Shown here in pieces: positions 25,190 to 33,567 of a DNA stretch of 64,000 bases. Both the position numbers and the translations under genes were made by a program. The notes under the pieces were generated by a model. The model was not told the DNA's origin. It did not search any database and saw only the letters and a program-made list of their open reading frames with translations. This DNA comes from Chryseobacterium oryzae (lineage in GTDB: Bacteria > Bacteroidota > Bacteroidia > Flavobacteriales > Weeksellaceae), in NCBI RefSeq assembly GCF_022811665.1, contig NZ_CP094529.1, positions 62,001 through 126,000 of the forward strand. The letters are read 5' to 3'. The first letter of the stretch is position 1. Every line of letters starts with the position of its first letter.

Positions 25190-26416
25190 ATGAAGCCGAA
25201 AAAAATTGGTCTTGTTCTTATTGTTTTACTTTCTGTAGGAATCTATTTTCTGCTTTATCACAAAGACAAAAGCCTGAAATTTATTCCTGAGAATTCTGAT
25301 GCCGTTATTTTAATCGACAAAAAAAAACTAATTAGGCAATACATTTCTGCACTTGCAGTTCATCCTTCCGAGTGGTTTGGAAGTCGCAAAAAAGAGCAAA
25401 AACAGATTTCAATTTTTAATTCGGGGATTAAAATTCCGGATTATGTACAGATATTTCACCTCAAAAATTCAAAACTGAACGAATGGTACAGTGTTTTTGA
25501 AATTGAAAGCCAAGAGAAACTTTCAGCTTTTTTAAAAGAAAGAAAGTTTCAGAATTTAGGAAACAATCTTTACAGAAAAGACTTTTTCTATATTAAAATT
25601 GAAAATAATCTGTGTATTGCAGGAACGAGTAAAAACTTAGAAACTATAGGGAAATCTTTTTACGGAAATTCCAGAACCAAAATCCTGAATGCAGATGTGT
25701 TTATGGAAGGAGGTGTAGGAAGTGTTGCATTTATTTCTGAAAGCAGAACCAGAAATATTTCCATTGAACTGAAAGATAACAGAATCGAATTCAAAAAAGG
25801 GGATGGTTATCAACATTTTCTTTCTTTAATTTCAGAATTGAACAAAGAAAACCTTTTCATAAACGCAGATTTAGACCAAGAAAATCTGTCTTTGTTAAGT
25901 AGAATTTTTCCAACTGTTTCTAAGGATTCTCTAAAGATGAATCGTCTTAAAATGAATGCGAAGCTGGAGCTTAAAAATGATACAATAATTACTTATGGCT
26001 ACGATGAAGACTTCAACGAAGTGCAGAAGCTAAGTTACCAGAAAATTGTACAACCCGAATATTCTGTTCAAATTGACACAAAAAACAGGGACGAAGTCTG
26101 GAATTATTTTAAAAATAAAAAATGGCTGAACGATAAAAATGAATTTCTTGCCATTCCGTTTCAGCCAAATACAGCTTTCAAAACCAAAAATGGCATTGAA
26201 ATAAAATCGGGGCAAAATTCAGCATTGCCAATAACTCATAAAAACAGAAATTTTGTTTTGGTAAAGAACGATCCTTTATTGTTCTCTTTCTTTAAGGGTC
26301 TGAATGATTTTAAACTTCTAAAAAATACAGAATACCTTTTCTACGGAAACGATAAGCAAAGTTTTTTTCTTACCTTGAAGTTTAAAGATAAAGAACTTCC
26401 CTTAATTCTTCAATAA
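25190..26416 (+). CDS. Membrane-anchored protein of unknown function, related to the preceding gene
   Basis: This 408-residue protein has one N-terminal hydrophobic segment (residues 7-23) with a positive start (MKPKKIG), so it is a single-pass or signal-anchored envelope protein. The following KFIPENSDAVILIDKKKLI echoes the LPADAVFYMEINGKQL opening of the preceding 681-residue protein. Later beta-rich segments such as VGSVAFISESRTRNISIEL and YLFYGNDKQSFFLTLKF also fit that fold. It starts at the base right after the previous stop codon, implying tight translational coupling. Function is unknown; a shared scaffold or chaperone role for the cassette would be speculation. Confidence 0.7.
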   Translation: MKPKKIGLVLIVLLSVGIYFLLYHKDKSLKFIPENSDAVILIDKKKLIRQYISALAVHPSEWFGSRKKEQKQISIFNSGIKIPDYVQIFHLKNSKLNEWYSVFEIESQEKLSAFLKERKFQNLGNNLYRKDFFYIKIENNLCIAGTSKNLETIGKSFYGNSRTKILNADVFMEGGVGSVAFISESRTRNISIELKDNRIEFKKGDGYQHFLSLISELNKENLFINADLDQENLSLLSRIFPTVSKDSLKMNRLKMNAKLELKNDTIITYGYDEDFNEVQKLSYQKIVQPEYSVQIDTKNRDEVWNYFKNKKWLNDKNEFLAIPFQPNTAFKTKNGIEIKSGQNSALPITHKNRNFVLVKNDPLLFSFFKGLNDFKLLKNTEYLFYGNDKQSFFLTLKFKDKELPLILQ

Positions 26417-26423
26417 TTTTAAA

Positions 26424-26762
26424 ATGTGCTCACCGGAAATTGTTGTCCTAAAAAACGTTACACACTATTTTTTACATTTTGGTTTTCCTGCGGTAGTAGC
26501 ATTTTTATTTTACCGTAAAGACTGGAAGAAGGTTTATCTGATTTTTTTAGCCACAATGCTCGTAGATTTGGATCATCTTTTTGCGGATCCCATTTTCGAT
26601 CCAGACCGCGGAAGCATAGGTTTTCATTTTTTACACTCGTATTATGCAATAGCGGTGTATTTTTTGCTTTTATTTTTCAAAGGAAATCTGAGACTGATTG
26701 GGATTGGTCTTTTATTACACATGTTAACAGATTTTCAGGATTTCCAATGGTGGTGCCATTAG
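26424..26762 (+). CDS. Small membrane protein, DUF6122-like
   Basis: This 112-residue protein has about four hydrophobic segments and conserved His/Asp features: KNVTHYFLHFGFPAVVAFLF, LVDLDHLFADPIFDPDRGS and FHFLHSYYAIAVYFLLLF. The pattern of paired histidines and aspartates at membrane ends resembles metal-dependent membrane hydrolases of the YdjM/DUF6122 type, but catalytic activity is not established. It follows the preceding gene by 7 bases and is probably in the same transcript. The start ATG gives a short odd leader (MCSPEIVV), and homologues may start nearer the VLKN segment. Confidence 0.65.
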   Translation: MCSPEIVVLKNVTHYFLHFGFPAVVAFLFYRKDWKKVYLIFLATMLVDLDHLFADPIFDPDRGSIGFHFLHSYYAIAVYFLLLFFKGNLRLIGIGLLLHMLTDFQDFQWWCH

Positions 26763-26828
26763 AATAAAAGTATTTTTCTATCTGTATTACGGCAGATTAC
26801 ACAGAATTTTTGTATTTTAGAGACAACT

Positions 26829-27899
26829 ATGAAACTTAAAGAAATCTTTCATTACACGTTTGTTTTTCCGATTATTTCGGTTATTTATTATTTCGCAGGA
26901 TTATTAGGAACAGGAGCTATTTTTGATTTGATTGGCGGTGTATTATTAACAGGAAGTGTGCTTTCTGCCGTACATCATGCCGAAGTGGTTGCCCATAAAG
27001 TTGGAGAACCTTACGGAACAATAATTTTGGCACTCTGTATTACCATTATAGAGGTTGCTCTTATTATTTCTCTTATGGTTGCGGGCGGAGAACAGGCAAT
27101 TACCTTGGCAAGAGATACTGTATTTGCCGCAGTAATGATTATTCTGAACGGAATTTTAGGAATATGTGTATTAATAGGTGGCGTAAAATATTTTGAGCAG
27201 TTTTTTGCTAGAACATCTGCAACTACTTATCTAGTGTGTATTGTTTCTATTTTAGTTATAACATTGGTTCTTCCCAATTTTACATCGAGTGTAAATGGTC
27301 CTTTTTATAATAATGCCCAACTGGTATTTGTTTCTATTGCCTGTCTTGTAATTTATGGAGTTTTCCTAATGGTTCAGACTGTTAGACACAGAAGTTACTT
27401 TGTGGCATCAGATAGCAATACTCAAGAATATTATATTCCAACAAAAAACCAGGCAATTTTAAGTTTTTTCTTTTTGGTAATTTGCTTAATCATTGTAGTT
27501 CTCATGGCGAAAGGTCTTTCTAAAACCATTGAAGATCTTGTACAAAGTATTGGTGCTCCAAAATCCTTAGTGGGAGTAATTATTGCAGGAGTTGTACTGC
27601 TTCCGGAAAGTTTAGCGGCAATTCGGGCAGCAAGAAACAATCAGTTTCAGTCGAGTTTAAATCTTGCATTGGGTTCTGCTTTAGCAAGTATAGGACTTAG
27701 TATTCCGGCAATTTCTGCGGTAAGTATTATGTTCGATATTCCTCTGGTATTAGGTTTAGACAAAAAAGATATTATTTTGCTTACTTTGTCTGTATTTATT
27801 GTAATGCTTTCTCTAAGCCGTGGTAAAACCAATATACTTTACGGAACGGTTTTACTGGTAAATCTGGCGGCATACATTTTTACAGTCGTAGTCCCTTAA
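26829..27899 (+). CDS. Ca2+/H+ antiporter (CaCA superfamily, ChaA-like)
   Basis: This 356-residue protein has about 11 transmembrane helices in two halves with the CaCA alpha repeats. The first is ITIIEVALIISLMVAGGEQA, with Glu in the membrane. The second is AGVVLLPESLAAIRAARNN followed by LNLALGSALASIGLSIPAI. The pair of acidic residues in these repeats binds cation. It exports calcium, and possibly sodium or potassium, in exchange for protons across the inner membrane. It is preceded by a 66-base spacer with no perfect -7 element. chaA is a plausible symbol but substrate preference cannot be read from sequence. Confidence 0.88.
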   Translation: MKLKEIFHYTFVFPIISVIYYFAGLLGTGAIFDLIGGVLLTGSVLSAVHHAEVVAHKVGEPYGTIILALCITIIEVALIISLMVAGGEQAITLARDTVFAAVMIILNGILGICVLIGGVKYFEQFFARTSATTYLVCIVSILVITLVLPNFTSSVNGPFYNNAQLVFVSIACLVIYGVFLMVQTVRHRSYFVASDSNTQEYYIPTKNQAILSFFFLVICLIIVVLMAKGLSKTIEDLVQSIGAPKSLVGVIIAGVVLLPESLAAIRAARNNQFQSSLNLALGSALASIGLSIPAISAVSIMFDIPLVLGLDKKDIILLTLSVFIVMLSLSRGKTNILYGTVLLVNLAAYIFTVVVP

Positions 27900-27921
27900 A
27901 AATTGTCTAAAACCTAAATTT

Positions 27922-28302
27922 TTAAATTTTTCTTGCCATTCCCATTTTGTAGGACATCAATTTGGCGATATTCTCAGATTTGGTTATTGCCATTGAAGCA
28001 TTTTCTCCTTCAAAATTTTCTGAAATTGTTTCCTTCCAAAGGCTTAGCCATCTGTCGAAATGCTTTTTCTCCATTGCAGTACTCTCATTAATGGGAAAAT
28101 GTATAGCCATAGGGTTTCCTTTGTAGCTCATTTGTCCGAAAAGAATGCTTTCCCAAAAAGAATACATTTTGGGAAGGTGGAGATCCCAATTTACTTTTAC
28201 TACTTCTTTAAAGAAGAAACCGATAACTTCATCTTTAACCACTTTGGAATAAAAGGAATTTACCAGCAGTTCTATATCTTCTCTTGATTCTAAATTTTTC
28301 AT
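27922..28302 (-). CDS. Group III truncated haemoglobin
   Basis: This 126-residue protein matches group III truncated haemoglobins. It has an early Tyr at the B10 region (NSFYSKVVKD), the FWESILFGQMSYKGNP segment, and HFPINESTAMEKKHFDRWL, which includes the proximal-helix His and following Trp. The C-terminus MSYKMGMARKI is basic. Such proteins bind oxygen or nitric oxide; the physiological role is not settled. It is a single gene, convergent with the Ca2+/H+ antiporter, and its -7 element lies 21 bases before the start. Confidence 0.88.
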   Translation of the reverse strand: MKNLESREDIELLVNSFYSKVVKDEVIGFFFKEVVKVNWDLHLPKMYSFWESILFGQMSYKGNPMAIHFPINESTAMEKKHFDRWLSLWKETISENFEGENASMAITKSENIAKLMSYKMGMARKI

Positions 28303-28322
28303 TTCAGTTTTAAAAATATTTC

Positions 28323-28330
28323 CAAATTTA
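28323..28330 (-). promoter_or_regulatory. Predicted -7 element of the truncated haemoglobin gene
   Basis: On the minus strand TAAATTTG matches TAnnTTTG, 21 bases before the start codon at 28302. Confidence 0.45.
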
Positions 28331-28401
28331 AGGTGAAATTAATATAATTATTAATGAAAGATAAGATTGTGGTATTGATAAGATTCATAAAAACAATATT
28401 T

Positions 28402-28409
28402 TATCTTTG
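28402..28409 (+). promoter_or_regulatory. Predicted -7 element of the YkgJ-like gene
   Basis: TATCTTTG followed by C matches the consensus. A TTG at 28375-28377 lies 24 bases upstream, slightly longer than ideal. Confidence 0.5.
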
Positions 28410-28432
28410 CATTTCGAAATAAAAAGAAAGTA

Positions 28433-28924
28433 TTGAATTTAGACTTTTATAAAACTCAGGCTCTGCAAAAACAGAAAGAGCATAAAAAATTTTTAGACGG
28501 ACTTAAAAAGAAGCCCCCCAAAAATCTGGACTATATCGTACAGGAAACCCATGATGAGGTTTTTGAAGAGATTGATTGCCTTCAATGTGCGAACTGCTGT
28601 AAAACTACGGGACCTCTATATACAGAGAAAGATATCGAAAGAATATCGAAACATTTGAGAATGAAGCAAGCCGATTTTGAGACTAAATTTCTCAGAACTG
28701 ATGAGGATAATGATAAGGTTTTGCAAAATCTTCCATGTTTTTTTCTGAATGACGATAATACCTGTTCTATTTACGAAGTGCGTCCCAAAGCCTGTCGCGA
28801 ATATCCTCACACAGACCGAAAGAAAATTTACCAGATTAATCACCTCATGATTAAAAATACGGTTATCTGTCCCGCCGCATTTGAATTTGTGGAAAAGATG
28901 ATGAAGAATATTAATGCTAAATAA
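28433..28924 (+). CDS. YkgJ family cysteine-cluster protein
   Basis: This 163-residue protein has the Cys pattern of the YkgJ/CxxCxxCC family: DCLQCANCCKTTGP (about residues 46-60), then CFFLNDDNTCSIYEVRPKACREYP. These cysteines probably bind zinc or an Fe-S cluster; the family's function is unknown. The start is a TTG (MNLDFYK), 24 bases downstream of a good -7 element; no closer ATG exists and the N-terminal helical region is part of the family. It is convergent with the OsmC gene, and the hairpin between them is oriented for the minus strand. Confidence 0.85.
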   Translation: MNLDFYKTQALQKQKEHKKFLDGLKKKPPKNLDYIVQETHDEVFEEIDCLQCANCCKTTGPLYTEKDIERISKHLRMKQADFETKFLRTDEDNDKVLQNLPCFFLNDDNTCSIYEVRPKACREYPHTDRKKIYQINHLMIKNTVICPAAFEFVEKMMKNINAK

Positions 28925-28928
28925 AATC

Positions 28929-28955
28929 ATAAAAAACCGCAGAATTTCTGCGGTT
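28929..28955 (-). terminator. Terminator of the OsmC gene
   Basis: AACCGCAG and CTGCGGTT pair around a short AT loop. The T-run is on the minus strand side. It may also slow transcription from the YkgJ-like gene. Confidence 0.75.
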
Positions 28956-28959
28956 ATGC

Positions 28960-29361
28960 TTACTGATAAATAAAAACCATCGTCTGTACCAAATCTGGAT
29001 GAAGACTTTTGGCAACAGGGCAATCATGGGCTGTTTCTTCAATGAAAGCTTTTTCCTCTTTAGAATATTGGTCAGAAAACACAAAATTACATACGATTTC
29101 TGTTATCCTTCGGGGGTTTGCAGCCATTATTTTCTGAAGATTACAATAGGCTCCTTCAATATTAATTCCTTTATCTTTTCCTAAAATAGCAATAGTTGTA
29201 AGAGCACATTCGGCTAAAGAAGTTGCACAAAGGTCGGTGGGAGAAAATTTTTCACCTTTTCCGTGATTATCCGTAGGTGCATCGCTTTCTATAATTGTTC
29301 CGGATTGTAAATGTTCTGCAGAACATCTTAAATCTCCTATGTAGGTTATTTTTGAAGTCAT
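28960..29361 (-). CDS. OsmC family peroxiredoxin-like protein
   Basis: This 133-residue protein has both conserved OsmC cysteines: one in SLAECALTTIAIL and one in AHDCPVAKSLHPDL. It also has the SDAPTDNHGKGEKFSPTDL segment typical of the OsmC/YhfA side of the superfamily. OsmC-like enzymes reduce organic hydroperoxides with these two cysteines in the cytoplasm. It is a single gene with a minus-strand terminator. Whether it is a true peroxidase or a YhfA-like member is not determined. Confidence 0.9.
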   Translation of the reverse strand: MTSKITYIGDLRCSAEHLQSGTIIESDAPTDNHGKGEKFSPTDLCATSLAECALTTIAILGKDKGINIEGAYCNLQKIMAANPRRITEIVCNFVFSDQYSKEEKAFIEETAHDCPVAKSLHPDLVQTMVFIYQ

Positions 29362-29460
29362 TTTTTTTAAAATTTAATGATTTTTGAGAATAATTTTTAG
29401 AATTCTTGTTTGTTGAATATCAACTTTCACTGAGTAATATTACAAAAACTATTCTCTTTT

Positions 29461-30309
29461 TTAAAAATGAAAAATATCTTTTGCTTTATTATATGAGCTT
29501 TCAAAATTCAGTAAATTAAGCTTATGATTTACCTTCTCTACACTCATAAAATTAATTACCTGTTCTGTTGGCATATTTCCTACTAAATCATCTTTTGCCA
29601 TTGGACAGCCGCCTATTCCCTTTATGGCAGAATCGAATCTTCTGCAACCTTTGTCGTAGGCAGCTTTTAATTTAGAATAAGAATCTTCGTATCTGTTATG
29701 GAAATGGGCTCCAAAATCTATTTCTGGATATTTAGAAGGAATTTTTTCGAATAATAAACTTATTTTTTCTGGTGTTGCTACTCCGGTAGTATCCGAGAGT
29801 AAAATATTTTTAATTCCGATCTCCGAAAATCTCTGAGCCCAAAAATCCACATCTTCCCATTTCCACATTTCTCCGTAAGGATTTCCAAATGCCATGGAGA
29901 AATAGAGATTAAATTCTCTGTTTTCGGATTTTGTGAGTTCAAGAATTTTTACAATATCATCAAAAGCTTCTTCCTGATTTTTGTTGGTATTGCGATGCTG
30001 AAAGGTTTCAGAAATAGAAAAAGGAAATCCTAAAATATCTACAGACTGATGCTTCAAAGCCTTTTCTGCACCTCTGTAATTGCCAATAATAGCAGAAACT
30101 TTGGTGTTAGATAAAGACTTGTCTATATTTTCGGCAACTTCGGCAGAATCTGCCATTTGCGGGATGGCTTTCGGAGATACAAAACTCACACAATCGAGCA
30201 CATCAAAACCCACTTCCATCAGCGAGTTGATGTAATCTATTTTTTTACTGGTGGGTATAAATTCGTCCCAACCCTGCATGGCGTCTCTCGGACATTCGGT
30301 AAGAAACAT
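29461..30309 (-). CDS. Hydroxymethylglutaryl-CoA lyase
   Basis: This 282-residue protein matches HMG-CoA lyases (DRE-TIM family). It has the starting strand TECPRDAMQGW, SFVSPKAIPQMAD, the SDTTGVATPEKI segment, the metal-binding FGAHFHNRYEDS, and GIGGCPMAKDDLVGN with the essential Cys. The enzyme splits HMG-CoA to acetyl-CoA and acetoacetate at the end of leucine breakdown. Other genes of that pathway are not in the window. The start ATG gives an N-terminus a few residues shorter than many family members, close to the first catalytic strand. Confidence 0.9.
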   Translation of the reverse strand: MFLTECPRDAMQGWDEFIPTSKKIDYINSLMEVGFDVLDCVSFVSPKAIPQMADSAEVAENIDKSLSNTKVSAIIGNYRGAEKALKHQSVDILGFPFSISETFQHRNTNKNQEEAFDDIVKILELTKSENREFNLYFSMAFGNPYGEMWKWEDVDFWAQRFSEIGIKNILLSDTTGVATPEKISLLFEKIPSKYPEIDFGAHFHNRYEDSYSKLKAAYDKGCRRFDSAIKGIGGCPMAKDDLVGNMPTEQVINFMSVEKVNHKLNLLNFESSYNKAKDIFHF

Positions 30310-30326
30310 TTTACTTTTGATTTTCT

Positions 30327-30334
30327 CAAATATA
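30327..30334 (-). promoter_or_regulatory. Predicted -7 element of the HMG-CoA lyase gene
   Basis: On the minus strand TATATTTG matches TAnnTTTG, 18 bases before the start codon. Confidence 0.45.
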
Positions 30335-30466
30335 ATAAAACTAAACTATTTAAATCGGAATAGAGATTGTTAATTCATTTAATTGATTGTCAGTGTTTTA
30401 TTTTGCATTCATAAAATCAATGAAATTTATTGGATAACAATAATCTGTTCGGACATTGAGAATTGC

Positions 30467-30474
30467 TAACTTTG
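30467..30474 (+). promoter_or_regulatory. Predicted -7 element of pepT
   Basis: TAACTTTG matches TAnnTTTG, 20 bases before the pepT start codon. The -33 element is not obvious. Confidence 0.45.
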
Positions 30475-30494
30475 TTAAAATTTAAAAATCAAAA

Positions 30495-31751
30495 ATGAGT
30501 ACAATAGAATTCAACTCAATGTGGAGAGAAAAACTGCTGAACCGTTTTATCAGCTATGTAAAAATATATTCAACAAGCGATGCGGAAAGCGAAACAACCC
30601 CTTCTACCAAAAGACAATGGGATATTGCCAATTATATTACAGAAGAATTGAAAAAAATCGGTCTGGAAGATGTTTCTATTGATGAGCATGGATATATTAT
30701 GGGATATGTTCCTTCAAATTTGGAGAATGATAATCTACCGACCATCGGATTTATTTCCCATTACGATACTTCACCGGATTTCAGTGGTGAAGATGTAAAA
30801 CCTCAGATTTGGGAAAACTATCAGGGTGAAGATTTGGTTTTAAATAAAGAAACAAATTTCACTTTATCTCCTTCAAGATTCGAAAGTTTAAAGAAATATG
30901 TTGGTCAGACTTTAATTACGACTGATGGAAATACCCTTTTAGGAGCCGACGATAAAGCTGGTTGTGCAGAAATTGTTACGGCGGCAGAATATCTTATTGC
31001 TCACCCGGAAATTAAACATGGAAGAATTGCTGTAGGATTCACTCCAGACGAGGAAATTGGGAGAGGAGCACACAAATTTGATGTAGCAAAATTTGGAGCA
31101 GAATTCGCTTATACAATGGACGGTGGAGAGGTAGGAGAACTGGAATATGAAAATTTTAATGCAGCCGGAGCGGTAGTTAAAATTCACGGGTTGAGTGTTC
31201 ACCCAGGTTATGCTTACGGAAAAATGATTAATGCCGCTTTATTGGCATCTGAATTTGCACAAATGCTTCCTGCCAACGAAACTCCTTCTACTACGAAAGG
31301 TTTTGAAGGTTTTTATCATTTAATGGATATTAATGCAGATATTTCTGAAGCAAAACTTCAATACATTATCCGTGATCACGATGAAGAGAAATTCGAAGCC
31401 AGAAAGAAATTTATGGAAGAGAAAATTGCCGATTTTAATAAAAAGCATGGAGAAGGAACTGCCGAAATCGAGATTAAAGAGCAATACCGCAATATGAAGC
31501 AACAATTTGAAGGTAAAATGCACATCGTAGATCTGGCTGCAAAAGCAATGAAGGAAGCGGGAATTGAGCCTAAAATTAAAGCAATTAGAGGTGGAACAGA
31601 TGGAGCACAATTATCTTACATGGGATTGCCTTGTCCGAATATTTTTGCGGGCGGAATCAATTTCCATGGGCCTTACGAATATGTAGCTTTGGAAAGTATG
31701 ATGAAAGCAACTGAAGTGATTGTGAATATTGTGAAAAAAGATATTTTCTAA
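30495..31751 (+). CDS. pepT: Peptidase T (tripeptide aminopeptidase)
   Basis: This 418-residue protein has the M20 dinuclear zinc site of PepT: FISHYDTSPDFSGEDVKP (His, Asp), LLGADDKAGCAEIV (bridging Asp), FTPDEEIGRGAHKF (catalytic Glu pair), YTMDGGEVGELEYENFNAAG and the final FAGGINFHGPYEYVAL (His). PepT removes the N-terminal residue from tripeptides in the cytoplasm. It could use peptides released by the S46 exopeptidase encoded 13 kb away. It is a single gene with a good -7 element and a strong bidirectional terminator. Confidence 0.96.
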   Translation: MSTIEFNSMWREKLLNRFISYVKIYSTSDAESETTPSTKRQWDIANYITEELKKIGLEDVSIDEHGYIMGYVPSNLENDNLPTIGFISHYDTSPDFSGEDVKPQIWENYQGEDLVLNKETNFTLSPSRFESLKKYVGQTLITTDGNTLLGADDKAGCAEIVTAAEYLIAHPEIKHGRIAVGFTPDEEIGRGAHKFDVAKFGAEFAYTMDGGEVGELEYENFNAAGAVVKIHGLSVHPGYAYGKMINAALLASEFAQMLPANETPSTTKGFEGFYHLMDINADISEAKLQYIIRDHDEEKFEARKKFMEEKIADFNKKHGEGTAEIEIKEQYRNMKQQFEGKMHIVDLAAKAMKEAGIEPKIKAIRGGTDGAQLSYMGLPCPNIFAGGINFHGPYEYVALESMMKATEVIVNIVKKDIF

Positions 31752-31772
31752 GAAATCAAGCTATCGGATTAT

Positions 31773-31813
31773 AAAAAAGTCCGTTTTCACAATTTGTGAA
31801 AACGGACTTTTTA
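31773..31813. terminator. Bidirectional terminator between pepT and rplY
   Basis: AAAAGTCCGTTTTCACA and TGTGAAAACGGACTTTT form a 17-base perfect stem with an A-run and a T-run on either side, serving the convergent genes. Confidence 0.92.
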
Positions 31814-31832
31814 ATTTAAGTCGAAAATTTTA

Positions 31833-32486
31833 TTATTCGTCAGATTTCTCTTCTGTTGTAGGAACAAGAGGAGATTGATCTTTTACTTCTTCTTCTAATT
31901 CTTCATCTTCTTCATCCATTGCTGCTGCACCACCTTTCATTGCATTTCTAGACATCTTAACAGCTACAACAACTGCATTATCTGGGTGCATGAAAGAATA
32001 TCCTTCTGCTTTAATGCTTCCTACATAAAGTTTGTTACCAATTCTTAATGGAGTAACATCTACAACGATTTCGTCTGGCAAATTAGCAGGAATCGCTTTT
32101 ACTTTTAATTTTCTGAAAGACTGACGAAGAACACCACCAGCCACAACACCTTTAGAACGACCTGTAATTCTAACAGGAACTTCCATAACAACAGGTTTGT
32201 CTTCAGCTAACTGATAGAAGTCTGCGTGAAGAATTTTGTCTGTAATTGGGTGAAACTGAATATCCTGAAGAACAGCCGGAATAGTTTGTCCGTCAACCTC
32301 AATAGATACCGTGTGTGCTTCAGGAGTGTATACCAAACCTTTGAAAGATTTCTCTGTAGCAGAGAAGTTCAAAGGAGCTTCACCTCCGTAAACAACACAA
32401 GGAACTAATTCAGCATCACGTAAAGCTTTTGTAGACTTTTTGCCCACGCTTTCTCTTTTTGTACCTTGAATTGTAATAGATTTCAT
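31833..32486 (-). CDS. rplY: 50S ribosomal protein L25 (CTC/TL5 form)
   Basis: This 217-residue protein has an N-terminal L25 domain ([37 protein letters not shown]) that binds 5S rRNA. It is followed by the TL5/CTC beta domain ([20 protein letters not shown]). The tail from about residue 190 is acidic ([16 protein letters not shown]), as is usual in long bacterial forms. The gene lies 56 bases after prs in the same orientation, a gene pair (prs-rplY) common in many bacteria, so they probably share a transcript. It ends at a strong terminator shared with pepT. Confidence 0.95.
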   Translation of the reverse strand: MKSITIQGTKRESVGKKSTKALRDAELVPCVVYGGEAPLNFSATEKSFKGLVYTPEAHTVSIEVDGQTIPAVLQDIQFHPITDKILHADFYQLAEDKPVVMEVPVRITGRSKGVVAGGVLRQSFRKLKVKAIPANLPDEIVVDVTPLRIGNKLYVGSIKAEGYSFMHPDNAVVVAVKMSRNAMKGGAAAMDEEDEELEEEVKDQSPLVPTTEEKSDE

Positions 32487-32542
32487 TTATAAAAAATTTA
32501 AAAAATTGTTTTTAATTTTAATTGCAAATGTTTGGTTATTAA

Positions 32543-33481
32543 TTAAATAACAAACTTACTGCTGATAGATTGATGCTCGTGCACCATCTTCATAACATCT
32601 GCAAATAATGGGGCGCAAGATAGCACTTTTATTTTAGATGACAAAGATGTTTTTACAGGAATTGAGTCAGTTACAATAACTTCCAATAATTTTGAGTTCT
32701 CTATATTCTCATAAGCTTTTCCCGAAAGTACACCATGTGTAGCCATTGCTCTCACAGATTTTGCTCCTTTTTCCATTAAAATATCTGCAGCTTTACAAAG
32801 TGTACCGGCAGTATCTATCATGTCGTCGATAAGAATAACGTTTTTACCTTCAACATCTCCAATAAGGAACATTTCTTCAACTACATTTGCCTTTTTTCTC
32901 TCCTTATAAGCAATTACAACATCGGCTCCTAGGTGACCGGCATAATTTTTTGCTCTTTTCGCGCCTCCCATATCTGGAGATGCAATGGTAAGATTCTCCA
33001 TTTTAAGATCTCTAATATAATCTACGAAAATGGTAGAAGCATAAAGGTGATCCACAGGGATCTCGAAGAACCCCTGAATTTGATCTGCATGGAGATCCAT
33101 TGTCATAATTCTTGTTGCTCCGGCAGCTGTTAAAAGATTAGCAACCAGTTTTGCACCGATAGGAGCTCTTGGTTTATCTTTTCTGTCTTGTCTTGCCAAA
33201 CCAAAATAAGGAAGTACTACAGTAATGCTTTTTGCAGATGCTCTTTTTGCAGCGTCAATCATGAGAAGTAGCTCCAAAAGATTGTCTGCCGGCGGAAATG
33301 TAGATCCTATAAGAAATACTCTTCCTCCTCTTACGGATTCGTCCAAAACAGGCTCGAATTCTCCGTCGCTAAATTCCTGAATGATGATTTTTCCTAACTC
33401 TTTCCCATAATACTGGGCGATTTTTTCTGCAAGATCCTTGCTCGTTCTTGTTGAAAACAGATAACTTTGTTGATCAGCCAT
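32543..33481 (-). CDS. prs: Ribose-phosphate pyrophosphokinase
   Basis: This 312-residue protein matches class I PRPP synthase. It shows FSTRTSKDLAEKIA, the ATP-binding LLLMIDAAKRASAKSITVVL and PYFGLARQDRKDKPRAPI, MDLHADQIQGFF, and the PRPP loop VILIDDMIDTAGTLCKAA. It makes PRPP from ribose 5-phosphate and ATP for nucleotide, histidine and tryptophan synthesis, and would feed apt at 56.8 kb. It is followed by rplY on the same strand, and a -7 element lies 22 bases before its start. Confidence 0.97.
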   Translation of the reverse strand: MADQQSYLFSTRTSKDLAEKIAQYYGKELGKIIIQEFSDGEFEPVLDESVRGGRVFLIGSTFPPADNLLELLLMIDAAKRASAKSITVVLPYFGLARQDRKDKPRAPIGAKLVANLLTAAGATRIMTMDLHADQIQGFFEIPVDHLYASTIFVDYIRDLKMENLTIASPDMGGAKRAKNYAGHLGADVVIAYKERKKANVVEEMFLIGDVEGKNVILIDDMIDTAGTLCKAADILMEKGAKSVRAMATHGVLSGKAYENIENSKLLEVIVTDSIPVKTSLSSKIKVLSCAPLFADVMKMVHEHQSISSKFVI

Positions 33482-33503
33482 TTTTACTTTTTAAAAGATT
33501 TTG

Positions 33504-33511
33504 CAAATTTA
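33504..33511 (-). promoter_or_regulatory. Predicted -7 element of the prs-rplY operon
   Basis: On the minus strand TAAATTTG matches TAnnTTTG, followed by C, 22 bases before the prs start codon. It lies just downstream of the preceding gene's terminator. Confidence 0.5.
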
Positions 33512-33512
33512 A

Positions 33513-33545
33513 CAAAAAACCACAAGAATTAATCCTGTGGTTTCT
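33513..33545 (-). terminator. Terminator after the GDSL lipoprotein gene
   Basis: AAACCACA (33517-33524) pairs with TGTGGTTT (33536-33543). On the minus strand the stem is followed by T-rich sequence. Confidence 0.8.
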
Positions 33546-33567
33546 AAGTTTTTATTTTTATTAATTT

